Shown here piece by piece: positions 25,295 through 34,554 of a stretch of 64,000 bases of DNA. The position numbers were made by a program, and so were the translations under genes. The notes under the pieces are model-generated. The model was not told where the DNA came from, did not search any database, and saw only the letters and a list, made by a program, of their open reading frames with translations. The stretch covers positions 2,666,001 to 2,730,000 of the forward strand of contig OZ247427.1 in the NCBI GenBank assembly GCA_965232815.1, in the 5' to 3' direction. Each line of letters begins with the position of its first letter. The first letter of the stretch is position 1. Source of the DNA: Bin87 sp026710825. GTDB taxonomy: Bacteria; Chloroflexota; Dehalococcoidia; Lucifugimonadales; UBA3495.

Positions 25295-25315
25295 GGCAGG
25301 GCCAACAGTTCCACG

Positions 25316-26422
25316 ATGACGATTCGCACTGAACCAATGACGGTCAACGTCGGGCCGCAGCATCCGAGCACGCACGGAGTGTTCCGGGTGCGGATAACGT
25401 TCGACGGCGAAGACATCGTGGAAGTGGAGCCGGTTCTGGGCTACCTGCACCGAGGCTCAGAGAAACTGGCCGAGGAACGCAACTACGTCCAAGTGGTGAC
25501 GCTGACCGACAGGCTCGACTACACGTCGTCCATGATCAACAACCAGGCTTACTGCCTGGCCGTGGAGCAGTTGCTGGGAATCGAACCACCGCCTCGGGGG
25601 AAGTACCTGCGTACCCTGACCGCGGAACTGCAACGCATCGCCAGCCATTTGATCGCGGTGGGATTCTTCGTACAGGAATTGGGAGCGTTTGGCACTCCGC
25701 TGATGTACACCTTTCGCAGCAGGGAGCGGATCCTAGACCTGTTTGAGATGTTGTGCGGGGCTCGCATCACGGTGAGCTACATGCGTCCCGGCGGCGTGTT
25801 TTCAGATACCCCGCCGGACTTCTGGCCGGCCCTGGACCAGTTCCTAGAGGACTTCGAAGGCGAGCTGGAGGAGATCGAAAACCTCCTTCTGAATAACGAG
25901 ATCCTGATGGTACGTACGCGTGGGGTCAGCCCATTGCCCGCTGACGTAGCCATCAACTGCTCCGTGAGCGGCCCGGTGCTAAGGGCGAGCGGGGTCAACT
26001 GGGACTGGCGCAAAATGGCGCCCTACGACGCCTACGATCAGGTCGATTTCGACGTGCCGATTGGCAGCAACGGAGACAACTACGACCGGTTCTGGGTCAG
26101 AATGCAGGAAGTTCGGCAGAGCCTGCGCATCGTACGCCAGTGCATCGCGCAGATCGAACCGGGACCAGTGCGGCTTGAATTGCCCCTGGTGCTTCGCGCC
26201 GAACCGGGGGCGGAAGCATATGGCAGGGTGGAAGCATCCAAGGGAGAGTTGGGGTTTTTCCTGGTAAGCGACGGCGGGGTTTCGCCGTACCGGTGCAAAA
26301 TCCGCTCCCCCTCGCTGATAAACCTGACGATCACGGAGCATCTGCTCCTGGGTTGGAAGCTTGCCGACATGATCGTGTCGCTGGGCAGCGTTGACATAAA
26401 CATGGGTGAGGTGGACAGGTAA
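25316..26422 (+). CDS. nuoD: NADH-quinone oxidoreductase subunit D
   Basis: A 368-residue 49-kDa-type subunit forming, with NuoB, the quinone-binding site. Motifs: MTVNVGPQHPSTHGVFRV at the start, YLHRGSEKLAEERNY, and the closing GSVDINMGEVDR. The histidine and tyrosine positions of the quinone pocket region appear intact. Its TAA stop overlaps the nuoH ATG by one base. Confidence 0.96.
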   Translation: MTIRTEPMTVNVGPQHPSTHGVFRVRITFDGEDIVEVEPVLGYLHRGSEKLAEERNYVQVVTLTDRLDYTSSMINNQAYCLAVEQLLGIEPPPRGKYLRTLTAELQRIASHLIAVGFFVQELGAFGTPLMYTFRSRERILDLFEMLCGARITVSYMRPGGVFSDTPPDFWPALDQFLEDFEGELEEIENLLLNNEILMVRTRGVSPLPADVAINCSVSGPVLRASGVNWDWRKMAPYDAYDQVDFDVPIGSNGDNYDRFWVRMQEVRQSLRIVRQCIAQIEPGPVRLELPLVLRAEPGAEAYGRVEASKGELGFFLVSDGGVSPYRCKIRSPSLINLTITEHLLLGWKLADMIVSLGSVDINMGEVDR

Positions 26423-27669
26423 TGCGCTGTATCACCACGCCTGAAAACATGCTGAGCCCGGAAGGGGTTTTCGGCGGAAATCCACTTTTCTACTGGATTT
26501 ACGGGTTGGCCGCGCATCTGGTGCCCTGCTGGCTGGCTTACGTCATCGCCGGCCTGGTGATCATGCTGATCCTGATCAATGCGGTGCTGCTGGGCGCGGC
26601 GATCGTGAGTTGGGGAGAGCGCCGACTGCTGGGCCGGTTCCAGAACCGCGTGGGCCCCAACCGCTGGGGGCCGTTCGGAGCGTTGCAGCCGATCGCAGAC
26701 CTGACCAAGCTGATTACGAAAGAGGACATCATTCCGTACGGAGCCGACCGGCTGGCGTTCACTGCGGTGCCTGTGATCATGGTTTCGTCGCTATTGGTGG
26801 CGACGGCGGTGATACCGTTTGCCAAGGACGTGGCGCTGGTTGACCTGAACGTGGGGGTGCTGTTCATCCTCGCGGTGAGTTCACTGACGTCGATCGCCAT
26901 ATTCACGGCCGGCTGGGCGTCTAACAACCGGTACGCGCTGTTTGGAGCGGGTCGCGCGGTGGCGGTGCTGATCAGCTACGAGGTACCGGTGGTGCTCTCG
27001 CTGCTGGGGGTGGTCGTGGTAGCGGGGTCGATGTCACTGGGCGACATAGTGGTGGCGCAAGCCGTGCCTTTCTTCCTGGTGCAGCCGTTGGCGTTCTTCG
27101 TGTTCCTGGCAGGAATGTCGGCAGAGTTAAACCGGACACCGTTCGACGTTGCCGAGGCAGAATCGGAGATCATCGCCGGTTATCACACCGAGTACAGCGG
27201 GATCAAGTTCGCGCTGATACAGGCGGCGGAATTTGGCGGCGCGCTGTTCGTTTCGGGATTGATCGCCACGCTGTTCCTGGCTGGCTGGGCCGGACCGGTG
27301 GCCGACTGGCTGGGCTGGTTGTGGTTCCTGATCAAGACATTCATCGGGATATTCCTGTTCGTGTGGATCCGGTCGACGTTCCCGAGGCTGCGGTTGGACC
27401 AGATAATGGCGGTCTGCTGGAAGTTCCTGATGCCGCTGAGCATCATCAACCTGGCGGCCGTGGTCCTTGAGGTGTACTTCCTGCGGGACGCGAGCGGGAC
27501 ATTGAGCACGTCTGACCTGTGGATCATGGCGGGCATCAACATGGTGGTGGCGGTGGTGTCGATAGCGTTCTTCGGGCGGATAATCCGTCAGAAAGTCCGG
27601 AACAGTTCACGCACCACGACGGCGTCGGCGCCGATGGTGCGCGGCGTGCCGACGATTGAAGTGGGATAA
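26422..27669 (+). CDS. nuoH: NADH-quinone oxidoreductase subunit H
   Basis: A 415-residue membrane subunit linking the quinone site to the proton-pumping arm. About eight to nine hydrophobic helices are visible. Conserved stretches include ERRLLGRFQNRVGPNRWGPFGALQPIADLTKLITKED and the acidic AELNRTPFDVAEAESEIIAGYHTEYSG loop. The C-terminal 30 residues are polar and basic. The start overlaps the nuoD stop. Confidence 0.96.
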   Translation: MRCITTPENMLSPEGVFGGNPLFYWIYGLAAHLVPCWLAYVIAGLVIMLILINAVLLGAAIVSWGERRLLGRFQNRVGPNRWGPFGALQPIADLTKLITKEDIIPYGADRLAFTAVPVIMVSSLLVATAVIPFAKDVALVDLNVGVLFILAVSSLTSIAIFTAGWASNNRYALFGAGRAVAVLISYEVPVVLSLLGVVVVAGSMSLGDIVVAQAVPFFLVQPLAFFVFLAGMSAELNRTPFDVAEAESEIIAGYHTEYSGIKFALIQAAEFGGALFVSGLIATLFLAGWAGPVADWLGWLWFLIKTFIGIFLFVWIRSTFPRLRLDQIMAVCWKFLMPLSIINLAAVVLEVYFLRDASGTLSTSDLWIMAGINMVVAVVSIAFFGRIIRQKVRNSSRTTTASAPMVRGVPTIEVG

Positions 27670-27686
27670 AGCTGGGAGGAGACGCG

Positions 27687-28271
27687 ATGTACGGACTAGA
27701 AATGGCGAAGGGACTGCTGGTGACGCTGACCAACCTGGCGCGCAAACCGTTCACTACCTCGTATCCGGAGCAGCGGGTGAAGCAGCATCCGCGATTCAGG
27801 GGTGAGGAGTTCACCTGGTACGAGGAGCGTTGCACGGGCTGCGCTTCGTGCGCCAAGTACTGCCCGCTCGGGATCATCAAGATCGTCACATCGCCGAGCG
27901 AGACCGCGCCACTGCAGGGGGACAAGTACCGCCTGGAGGTGTTCGACATCGAACTGCAACAGTGCATGTTCTGCGGTCTGTGCGTGGAGGCCTGTCCTTA
28001 CGATGCCCTGTTCATGGGCAGCGGATTCGAAGAGGGACAGTACAAGCGTACCGACCTGGTGATCACCATCGACCGGTTGCGACAGGCAGACAAGCATCCG
28101 AGCACGTGGTTCCGCCCGCAACTCGAAGGAATGGACTACCGCCCAGGCGTCAGTCGACCCTTGGGGTGGAGAGAGGTCGGGCGCGAGGGTTGGCGGTGGC
28201 ACCAACACGAAAAGGCGGGGATGCGTTTGACGGAGAGCAACACCACGCGGGACTCCGGGGACGAAGCCTAG
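27687..28271 (+). CDS. nuoI: NADH-quinone oxidoreductase subunit I (8Fe ferredoxin-like)
   Basis: A 194-residue peripheral-arm protein with two 4Fe-4S sites, Cys49/52/55/59 and Cys93/96/99/103, each followed by proline in the usual CxxCxxCxxxCP form. In complexes lacking NuoEFG this subunit is a plausible entry point for electrons from ferredoxin or another donor. A C-terminal tail of about 60 charged residues extends beyond the cluster domain. A GGGAGGAG ribosome site precedes the ATG. Confidence 0.96.
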   Translation: MYGLEMAKGLLVTLTNLARKPFTTSYPEQRVKQHPRFRGEEFTWYEERCTGCASCAKYCPLGIIKIVTSPSETAPLQGDKYRLEVFDIELQQCMFCGLCVEACPYDALFMGSGFEEGQYKRTDLVITIDRLRQADKHPSTWFRPQLEGMDYRPGVSRPLGWREVGREGWRWHQHEKAGMRLTESNTTRDSGDEA

Positions 28272-28856
28272 ATGTGGTTTGAGCAGGTAGTCTTCTGGGC
28301 CCTGGCGGTGGTCGCGATTGGCGGCGCGGTCGGCGTGGTGATGGTCCGCGACCTGTTCAGGGCCGCCCTGCTGCTCGCCACGGTGTTCGTCGCCGTGGGC
28401 GGCTTCTACGTGATGATGAACGCCGAGTTCCTGGCGGTGGTGCAGATTCTGATCTACGTGGGCGCCATCGCAGTCCTGTTCATCTTCGGCGTGATGCTGA
28501 CGCGCGACGTTCAGCAGGGCAACATGCCAAACCGATTACAAATACCCGCGGCGGTGGTTTCGGTTCTGCTGCTGGCGGCGATGGTATTCACGGCGGTGAC
28601 TACGGATTGGACCACGCTTGCCGGGCTTGGGCTTGAAAGCCAATCGCAAATCGCGCAGACGCAAGCGGTTGGGATTCCGGACGCGTCGACGCTGGCAGCG
28701 TCAGGCCTGTCAGCACAAGAAGTGGAAAGCATCGCGGGCGGCGGTTTGGCCGACCTGTTGATCGGCGAATTCGTGCTGCCATTCGAAGCGGTGTCGCTGC
28801 TACTATTGGCGGCGGCTATCGGCGGCCTGGCTTTGGCGCGCGGGCGGGGGAGGTAG
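28272..28856 (+). CDS. nuoJ: NADH-quinone oxidoreductase subunit J
   Basis: A 194-residue membrane subunit with five hydrophobic helices. The conserved stretch is VVQILIYVGAIAVLFIFGVMLTRD. A polar region of about 50 residues sits between the fourth and fifth helices, longer than in E. coli. The ATG directly follows the nuoI stop. Confidence 0.94.
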   Translation: MWFEQVVFWALAVVAIGGAVGVVMVRDLFRAALLLATVFVAVGGFYVMMNAEFLAVVQILIYVGAIAVLFIFGVMLTRDVQQGNMPNRLQIPAAVVSVLLLAAMVFTAVTTDWTTLAGLGLESQSQIAQTQAVGIPDASTLAASGLSAQEVESIAGGGLADLLIGEFVLPFEAVSLLLLAAAIGGLALARGRGR

Positions 28857-28861
28857 GGACC

Positions 28862-29191
28862 GTGTCGCTGGAATCGATGCTGGTAATCGCCGCCGTCCTG
28901 TTCTGCATTGGCTTATACGGGGCGTTGGCACGGAAGAATTTTATCGCCGTGTTGATGTCCATTGAGTTGATGTTCAATGGAGTGAATCTGACCCTGGTGG
29001 CGATGGGTCGTTGGGTAGCGCCATACGCGGTGCAGGAGACCCTGTCGGCGGTGCTTACCGGGCAGGTATTTGCGGTTTTCATCATCACGGTGGCGGCTGC
29101 GGAGATCGCGCTGGGGCTTGGAATAGTGTTCGCGATGTTCCGCACGAATGAGAGCGTTGACCTGACGGACGCCGCTGCGATGCGGCACTGA
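28862..29191 (+). CDS. nuoK: NADH-quinone oxidoreductase subunit K
   Basis: A 109-residue membrane subunit with three helices. The conserved acidic residues are in LMSIELMFNGVNLTLVA and VAAAEIALGLGIV. It starts at GTG, six bases after nuoJ. Length is typical. Confidence 0.95.
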   Translation: MSLESMLVIAAVLFCIGLYGALARKNFIAVLMSIELMFNGVNLTLVAMGRWVAPYAVQETLSAVLTGQVFAVFIITVAAAEIALGLGIVFAMFRTNESVDLTDAAAMRH

Positions 29192-29227
29192 TGGACAATC
29201 GGGTAGCACGGTTACGACTAAACGAAA

Positions 29228-29422
29228 ATGTGGGTTGAATTCAAACGCGCGCCGAATCTCATGGCCGCAGAAATCTGGAAAGAGGTCCTGGAAGCGGAAG
29301 GCCTCCCCAGCCGGATATTGCCAGAGGGCGATATCCAGGACTGGAGCGAGCGCGTCCCGTTCCGCATCTACGTGCCCAAAGGACGGGAGCACGTAGCGGA
29401 AGAAATCGTCCGCAAGCTGTGA
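29228..29422 (+). CDS. DUF2007-like small protein inside the nuo operon
   Basis: A 64-residue protein starting WVEFKRAPNLMAAEIWKEVLEAEGLPSRI and ending in a VPKGREHVAEEIV helix. This is the pattern of the DUF2007 family (putative signal-transducing, ferredoxin-like fold). It lies 36 bases after nuoK and 13 before nuoL, on the same strand, so it is surely co-transcribed. It is not a known complex I subunit; a role in regulating or assembling the complex is inference from position. Confidence 0.7.
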   Translation: MWVEFKRAPNLMAAEIWKEVLEAEGLPSRILPEGDIQDWSERVPFRIYVPKGREHVAEEIVRKL

Positions 29423-29435
29423 GGACCGGTTCGAT

Positions 29436-31475
29436 ATGCTGACCGAACCCCTGGTTTGGGCGATCTTCCTGCTGCCCGTTGCGTCGTTCCTGTTGATCGG
29501 CGTGGTGGTGAGGCCGCTTGGGCCAAGCATGGCCCAGGCCGCGGGCTACCTGACCATTCTCGCGTTGGGCATCGGGTTCGTGTTGTCCCTCTGGCTGTTG
29601 CGGTCTTCGGCGCACGGCGTGGTGTACGACTTCGCGCCGCACCTCTGGCTGAACCTGGCACCCGGGGCATCGGTGCAGATGGGTTTGCTCTTGGACCCGC
29701 TGACGAATGTGATGCTGGTGGTGGTGACGGGCGTCAGCCTGATGGTGCAAATCTACTCGATGGCGTACATGGACGGGGACGAAAGTTTCGCGCGATATTA
29801 CGCGTACATGTCCCTCTTCAGCGCCTCTATGATCGGGTTGGTGCTGGCTTCGAACATCGTGCAGATGTACGTGTTCTGGGAACTGGTGGGATTGTCGTCC
29901 TACCTGCTGATCGGTTTCTGGCACGAACGGCCATCGGCGGCCGCGGCCGCGAAAAAGGCGTTCATCATCACTCGGATCGGCGACGTGGGGTTCCTGCTGG
30001 CGATCATATTCCTGTTCTTCCGTGCGGATGAATTCGCGGCACAGGGCCTGAATGCGTTGCATATTCCCGATATCTGGCAGGCGGCCGCACCGCTGGCCGC
30101 AGGCGGCGCAGGGATCGTTGCGGGTGGAGCGTTGCTGTGGCTGTGTTTGGGGCTGTTCGCCGGCGCGGCGGGCAAGAGCGGCCAGTTCCCTCTGCATACC
30201 TGGCTTCCGGACGCGATGGAGGGTCCGACGCCGGTGAGCGCGCTGATCCACGCGGCGACGATGGTCGCGGCGGGCGTTTTCCTGGTGGGGCGTTTCTTCC
30301 CGGTGTTCTCCGAATCAGAAGGCGCGATGATGGTGGTGGCGTTGATCGGGGCGTTCACTGCGGTGTTCGCCGCGACCATGGGCCTGGCGGCCAACGACAT
30401 CAAGAGGGTGATGGCGTATTCGACCGTGAGCCAGTTGGGGTACATGATGGCCGCGCTGGGCATCGGGGCTTACAACGCAGCGCTGTTCCACCTGTTCACG
30501 CACGCGTTTTTCAAGGCCCTGCTTTTCCTGGGAGCGGGCAGCGTCAACCACTCCGCCGGAACATTCAACATGATGTACATGGGCGGACTGCGGAAGGCGA
30601 TGCCGTTCACGTACTGGTTGACGGTGATTGGCGCGCTGAGCCTGGTGGGGATTTTCCCGCTGGCCGGGTTCTGGAGCAAGGACGAGATATTGCTGGAGGC
30701 CTGGCTGGGCACCGGAGCGGTACCAACTACGGTCAGTTTGCTGGTGTTGGTGATGCTGTTGGTGGGGGTACTGCTGACCGCGTTCTACTCGTTCCGCATG
30801 GTGCATCTGACGTTCCATGGGGAGTTCCGAGGCGGCGGCGAGCAGGAACTGCACGACTGCGAGGAGGCCGGACAACCGGCGCCGACGGGCGTGTCCCATC
30901 ACGTCCATTTGGGCGAGTCGCCGTGGTTCATGGTGGGGCCGATGGTTTTCCTGGGGGTGTCGGCGGTGGTAGCGGGATGGATCGCCAATCCCATCGGAGT
31001 CAAGAGCATTTTCGGGTTGATACCGTCGCACTGGCTGACTGAATACTTCGCTTCCGGCCTGCACGACGGTCACCATGCTCCTCCGTTCAGTATTGCCATG
31101 GCGGTGATTTCCAACGTAGTTGCGCTGGGAGGAATCGGTCTGGCGGTACTCACGTACATGTGGCCGCGCCCGTTCACCAACAACGACCCGCTGACAAAGG
31201 GTGGAGTGGTCCATACGTTGCTGGCACAGAGGTATTACCTGGACCACCTGTACGAGGGTCTGATCGTGGGGAGGGTGTTCTACCGGATAGTGGCGGCGAT
31301 CACGGACTGGGTGGACCGGAACATTGTTGACGGGATCGTGGGCCTGGTGGGCTGGATATCGCGAAACATTGGCGGCCTCATCGCTTTGGCGCAAAACGGG
31401 CAGGTGCAGACGTACCCGCTGGTGGCGGCGGCCGGCGGCGTGGTCATCATTGTGCTGTACCTGATATTGGGATAG
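29436..31475 (+). CDS. nuoL: NADH-quinone oxidoreductase subunit L
   Basis: A 679-residue antiporter-like pumping subunit with about 15 helices. Motifs: SMAYMDGDESFARYYAYMSLF, the acidic/lysine channel residues in WELVGLSSYLLIGFW, GKSGQFPLHTWLPDAMEGPTPVSALIHAATMV, and KRVMAYSTVSQLGYM. The loop after helix 13 is histidine-rich (SHHVHLGE). The C-terminal lateral helix is present. Confidence 0.97.
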   Translation: MLTEPLVWAIFLLPVASFLLIGVVVRPLGPSMAQAAGYLTILALGIGFVLSLWLLRSSAHGVVYDFAPHLWLNLAPGASVQMGLLLDPLTNVMLVVVTGVSLMVQIYSMAYMDGDESFARYYAYMSLFSASMIGLVLASNIVQMYVFWELVGLSSYLLIGFWHERPSAAAAAKKAFIITRIGDVGFLLAIIFLFFRADEFAAQGLNALHIPDIWQAAAPLAAGGAGIVAGGALLWLCLGLFAGAAGKSGQFPLHTWLPDAMEGPTPVSALIHAATMVAAGVFLVGRFFPVFSESEGAMMVVALIGAFTAVFAATMGLAANDIKRVMAYSTVSQLGYMMAALGIGAYNAALFHLFTHAFFKALLFLGAGSVNHSAGTFNMMYMGGLRKAMPFTYWLTVIGALSLVGIFPLAGFWSKDEILLEAWLGTGAVPTTVSLLVLVMLLVGVLLTAFYSFRMVHLTFHGEFRGGGEQELHDCEEAGQPAPTGVSHHVHLGESPWFMVGPMVFLGVSAVVAGWIANPIGVKSIFGLIPSHWLTEYFASGLHDGHHAPPFSIAMAVISNVVALGGIGLAVLTYMWPRPFTNNDPLTKGGVVHTLLAQRYYLDHLYEGLIVGRVFYRIVAAITDWVDRNIVDGIVGLVGWISRNIGGLIALAQNGQVQTYPLVAAAGGVVIIVLYLILG

Positions 31476-31481
31476 CGGACG

Positions 31482-33020
31482 ATGCCGACCGGATTCAACG
31501 GACTGCTAACTGCCACGGTGTTCCTGCCGGCGGTGGCGGCGCTGCTGCTGGCATTGGGCATCCTGCGCAACGACCGGGCCATCAGGTGGTACGCAGGCGC
31601 AGTGGCGTTGGCCGACCTCGTGCTGTCGGTGATTGTGTTCGTGCTGTTCCGGCCGGGCGGCGACCGCTTCCAACTGATCGACCGATTCGACTGGATCGAT
31701 ACCGGCACAGTGCAGGCGAGTTACCTGCTGGGCGTGGACGGCATAAGCGCTCCGCTGGTAATGCTGACGGGTCTGCTGGGACTGTGCGCGGTGTTCGTAT
31801 CGTTCCACATTCGAGACAGGGTCAAAGAATATTTCATCTGGCTGTTCGTGCTGCAGACGGCGGTGATGGGCGTTTTCACCTCGCTGGACTTCCTGCTGTT
31901 CTTCCTGTTCTGGGAAATCGAATTGGTGCCGATGTATCTGCTGATCTCCACCTGGGGAACGGGCCGGCGCGAATACTCGGCGATGAAATTCCTGATGTTC
32001 ACGATACTGGGATCGGCGTTCATGCTGGTGGCCATCGTGGCGGTGTTCGTGAGTTCCGGCGTGGGCAGCTTCGACATGACGCTCCTGCTGGAACCGGGCG
32101 GAGCGCTGGACGCATCGCGAGCGGCGTTGCCCATGGGTGTGCTGTTCTGGCTGTTCTTCATAGCCTTCGCCGTGAAACTGCCGACTTGGCCGGTACACAC
32201 CTGGCTACCCGACGCCCACACGGACGCGCCAACCGCGGGCAGCGTAATGCTGGCCGGCGTGATGCTAAAGATGGGAGGCTACGGGCTGCTGCGGGTGAAC
32301 GCGGGAATGTTCCCAGAGCAACTGGCACACTACGCCCTGCCCATAGTGGCGCTGGGAGTGGTCAGCGTGCTCTACGGAGCGGTAGTGACGCTGCGTCAAA
32401 CGGACCTGAAGCGGCTGATCGCGTACTCCAGCGTCAGCCACATGGGCCTAGTGCTGGTCGGGATTGGTTCAGTGGCGGTGATCGGGGGATCACTGACGGA
32501 CGCCGGGCTCACGGGCGCGGCGATGCAATTGTTCACGCACGGGACGATCACCGGGCTGCTGTTTGTGGCCGTGGGGATCCTTTACGAGAAAACGCACACG
32601 CGGCACATACCGGATCTGGGCGGACTGGCGAACCGGATGCCGATCTTAGCCGGAGCGTTCCTGATAGCGGGGGCCGCGTCGCTGGGGCTGCCAGCAATGA
32701 GCGGCTTTGTATCGGAACTGCTGGTGTTCTTTGGAGGGTTCCGCGCGTTCCCCGCGCTGACCATCCTGGCGGTGCTGGGTATCATCCTGGCAGCGGGCTA
32801 CATCCTGTGGATGATACAGCGGACGATGTTTGGGCCCCGGCCGGCTCGCTGGGACGGTCTGACGGATGCTTCGCTGGTCGATACGGTGCCTGTGGCGCTG
32901 CTGGTAATCAGCATCTTTGCGGTCGGGATCTACCCGGCATGGCTAACCGACGTATTCCGGGACGGCCTGGAACCGATCGTGAGCGTCTACAACGTGGGCC
33001 TGGCGAGCTCGAGTCCGTGA
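31482..33020 (+). CDS. nuoM: NADH-quinone oxidoreductase subunit M
   Basis: A 512-residue antiporter-like subunit. Conserved stretches: LLFFLFWEIELVPMYLLI with the key glutamate, KLPTWPVHTWLPDAHTDAPTAGSVMLAGVMLKMGGYGLLR, and KRLIAYSSVSHMGLVLVG. Normal length. It begins six bases after nuoL. Confidence 0.97.
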   Translation: MPTGFNGLLTATVFLPAVAALLLALGILRNDRAIRWYAGAVALADLVLSVIVFVLFRPGGDRFQLIDRFDWIDTGTVQASYLLGVDGISAPLVMLTGLLGLCAVFVSFHIRDRVKEYFIWLFVLQTAVMGVFTSLDFLLFFLFWEIELVPMYLLISTWGTGRREYSAMKFLMFTILGSAFMLVAIVAVFVSSGVGSFDMTLLLEPGGALDASRAALPMGVLFWLFFIAFAVKLPTWPVHTWLPDAHTDAPTAGSVMLAGVMLKMGGYGLLRVNAGMFPEQLAHYALPIVALGVVSVLYGAVVTLRQTDLKRLIAYSSVSHMGLVLVGIGSVAVIGGSLTDAGLTGAAMQLFTHGTITGLLFVAVGILYEKTHTRHIPDLGGLANRMPILAGAFLIAGAASLGLPAMSGFVSELLVFFGGFRAFPALTILAVLGIILAAGYILWMIQRTMFGPRPARWDGLTDASLVDTVPVALLVISIFAVGIYPAWLTDVFRDGLEPIVSVYNVGLASSSP

Positions 33021-33039
33021 TTGTGAGTCAACGCACGAC

Positions 33040-34548
33040 ATGACCGTTTACGACATCTACCTGATTTCTCCGCAACTGGCGCTGGCGGCGCTGGCGATGG
33101 TGGTTATCGTCGTAGATCTGCTGACCAGGCGGACCGGCCTGCTGGTCGGGCTTTCATTCTTAGGGCTTGCGGCGCCGGCGGCGTTGAGTGCGTGGCAGGT
33201 CACGGATCTGACGAACTCAGGGGCAAGCCAGTTGACGGCTGAAGGATCAGTCGTCCTATACACGTTGGCGATTGACAAGTTCTCTCTGTTCTTCAACTTC
33301 CTGATCCTGGCAGCGGTGGGGCTCGTGGTGCTGGTCTCGACCGACTACGTACGCCGTATGGAGCGACTGCAAGGCGAGTTCTTCGGTTTGATGCTGCTGT
33401 CGGCGACGGGAATGATGCTCCTGGTGTCGGCCAACGAGTTGATCACAATGTACATCGCCCTGGAGCTTATAACGCTTCCACTGGCGGCGCTGGCGGCGTT
33501 CTTGCCCAACGGGCGGTCAAGCGAAGCGGGAATGAAGTTCCTGGTGATCGGGGCGCTGAGCAGCGCGCTGATGCTGTATGGCATGGCCCTGATATACGGA
33601 TTTACGGGCAGTACCCGGCTGGACGAGATTGCGGTGGCGTTGTCCGCGAGCGGAGCAACGGGAGCGTTCCCCTTTGGGAGCATGGCGCTGCTGCTGGCGG
33701 TGGTCCTGCTGCTGGTGGGGTTCGGTTTCAAGATGTCGGCGGCACCATTCCAGATGTGGGTGCCAGATGTGTACGAAGGAGCGCCGACTCCGATGGTCGC
33801 GTTCCTGTCGGTGGCGAGCAAGGCGGCAGCGTTCGCGCTGGTGCTGCGGGTGTTCTACATCGGATTCGACGCGTTGGGCGGAGACTGGTGGGTGCTGCTG
33901 GCCGGACTGGCCGCGCTCTCGATGACCATCGGCAACCTCGTGGCGATCGCGCAGCGGAACATCAAGAGGATGTTCGGCTACAGCACGGTAGCGCATGCGG
34001 GATATATCCTGGTGGGCGTGGCGGCCGTCGCGTCGGCCGGGGACTCCGCGAACTTCGGCCCGAGCAGCGTGCTGTTCTACCTGGCGGCGTACACCGCGGC
34101 CAACCTCACAGCGTTCTTCGCCATTGTTTGCATCGGCAACCGCATCAACAGCGACGAGATTTACGATTACGCCGGCATGCTGCGGCGCGCTCCGTTCCTG
34201 GCCATCACGCTGGCGCTGGCCTTGATCGCGCTGATTGGCGTTCCGCCGACGGGGATTTTCATCGCCAAGATCTACGTGTTCGCGGCGGCCATCAACACCG
34301 GCGAATCGCTGATGACATGGCTAGTGATCATCGGAGTGGTCAACAGTGTGGTTTCGGCGTATTACTACCTCCGGGTAATCAAGGTGATGTTCCTGCAAAC
34401 ACCGATACACACCGAGCGGGTGGGCGCATCGTGGCCGGTGAACGTGGCGCTGGGCGTGGCGACACTGGCATTGCTGTGGCTGGGCGTGGCTCCCGGCGCG
34501 CTGCTGGGCGCTGCTGAACAGGCCGTTTCGGTCCTCGCCGGCGGGTAG
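33040..34548 (+). CDS. nuoN: NADH-quinone oxidoreductase subunit N
   Basis: A 502-residue antiporter-like subunit. It shows the pumping-site pattern LITMYIALELITLPLAALAAF, KMSAAPFQMWVPDVYEGAPTPMVAFLSVASKAAAFAL, and KRMFGYSTVAHAGYILVG. It completes nuoABCDHIJKLMN; no nuoE, F or G is in the window. nadK starts six bases later. Confidence 0.97.
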   Translation: MTVYDIYLISPQLALAALAMVVIVVDLLTRRTGLLVGLSFLGLAAPAALSAWQVTDLTNSGASQLTAEGSVVLYTLAIDKFSLFFNFLILAAVGLVVLVSTDYVRRMERLQGEFFGLMLLSATGMMLLVSANELITMYIALELITLPLAALAAFLPNGRSSEAGMKFLVIGALSSALMLYGMALIYGFTGSTRLDEIAVALSASGATGAFPFGSMALLLAVVLLLVGFGFKMSAAPFQMWVPDVYEGAPTPMVAFLSVASKAAAFALVLRVFYIGFDALGGDWWVLLAGLAALSMTIGNLVAIAQRNIKRMFGYSTVAHAGYILVGVAAVASAGDSANFGPSSVLFYLAAYTAANLTAFFAIVCIGNRINSDEIYDYAGMLRRAPFLAITLALALIALIGVPPTGIFIAKIYVFAAAINTGESLMTWLVIIGVVNSVVSAYYYLRVIKVMFLQTPIHTERVGASWPVNVALGVATLALLWLGVAPGALLGAAEQAVSVLAGG

Positions 34549-34554
34549 CCAACC

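Noticed and set aside
29368..31394. Minus-strand frames opposite nuoK-nuoL
   Set aside because: They lie opposite certain membrane-subunit genes and have His/Arg/Gln-rich composition with no start signal.
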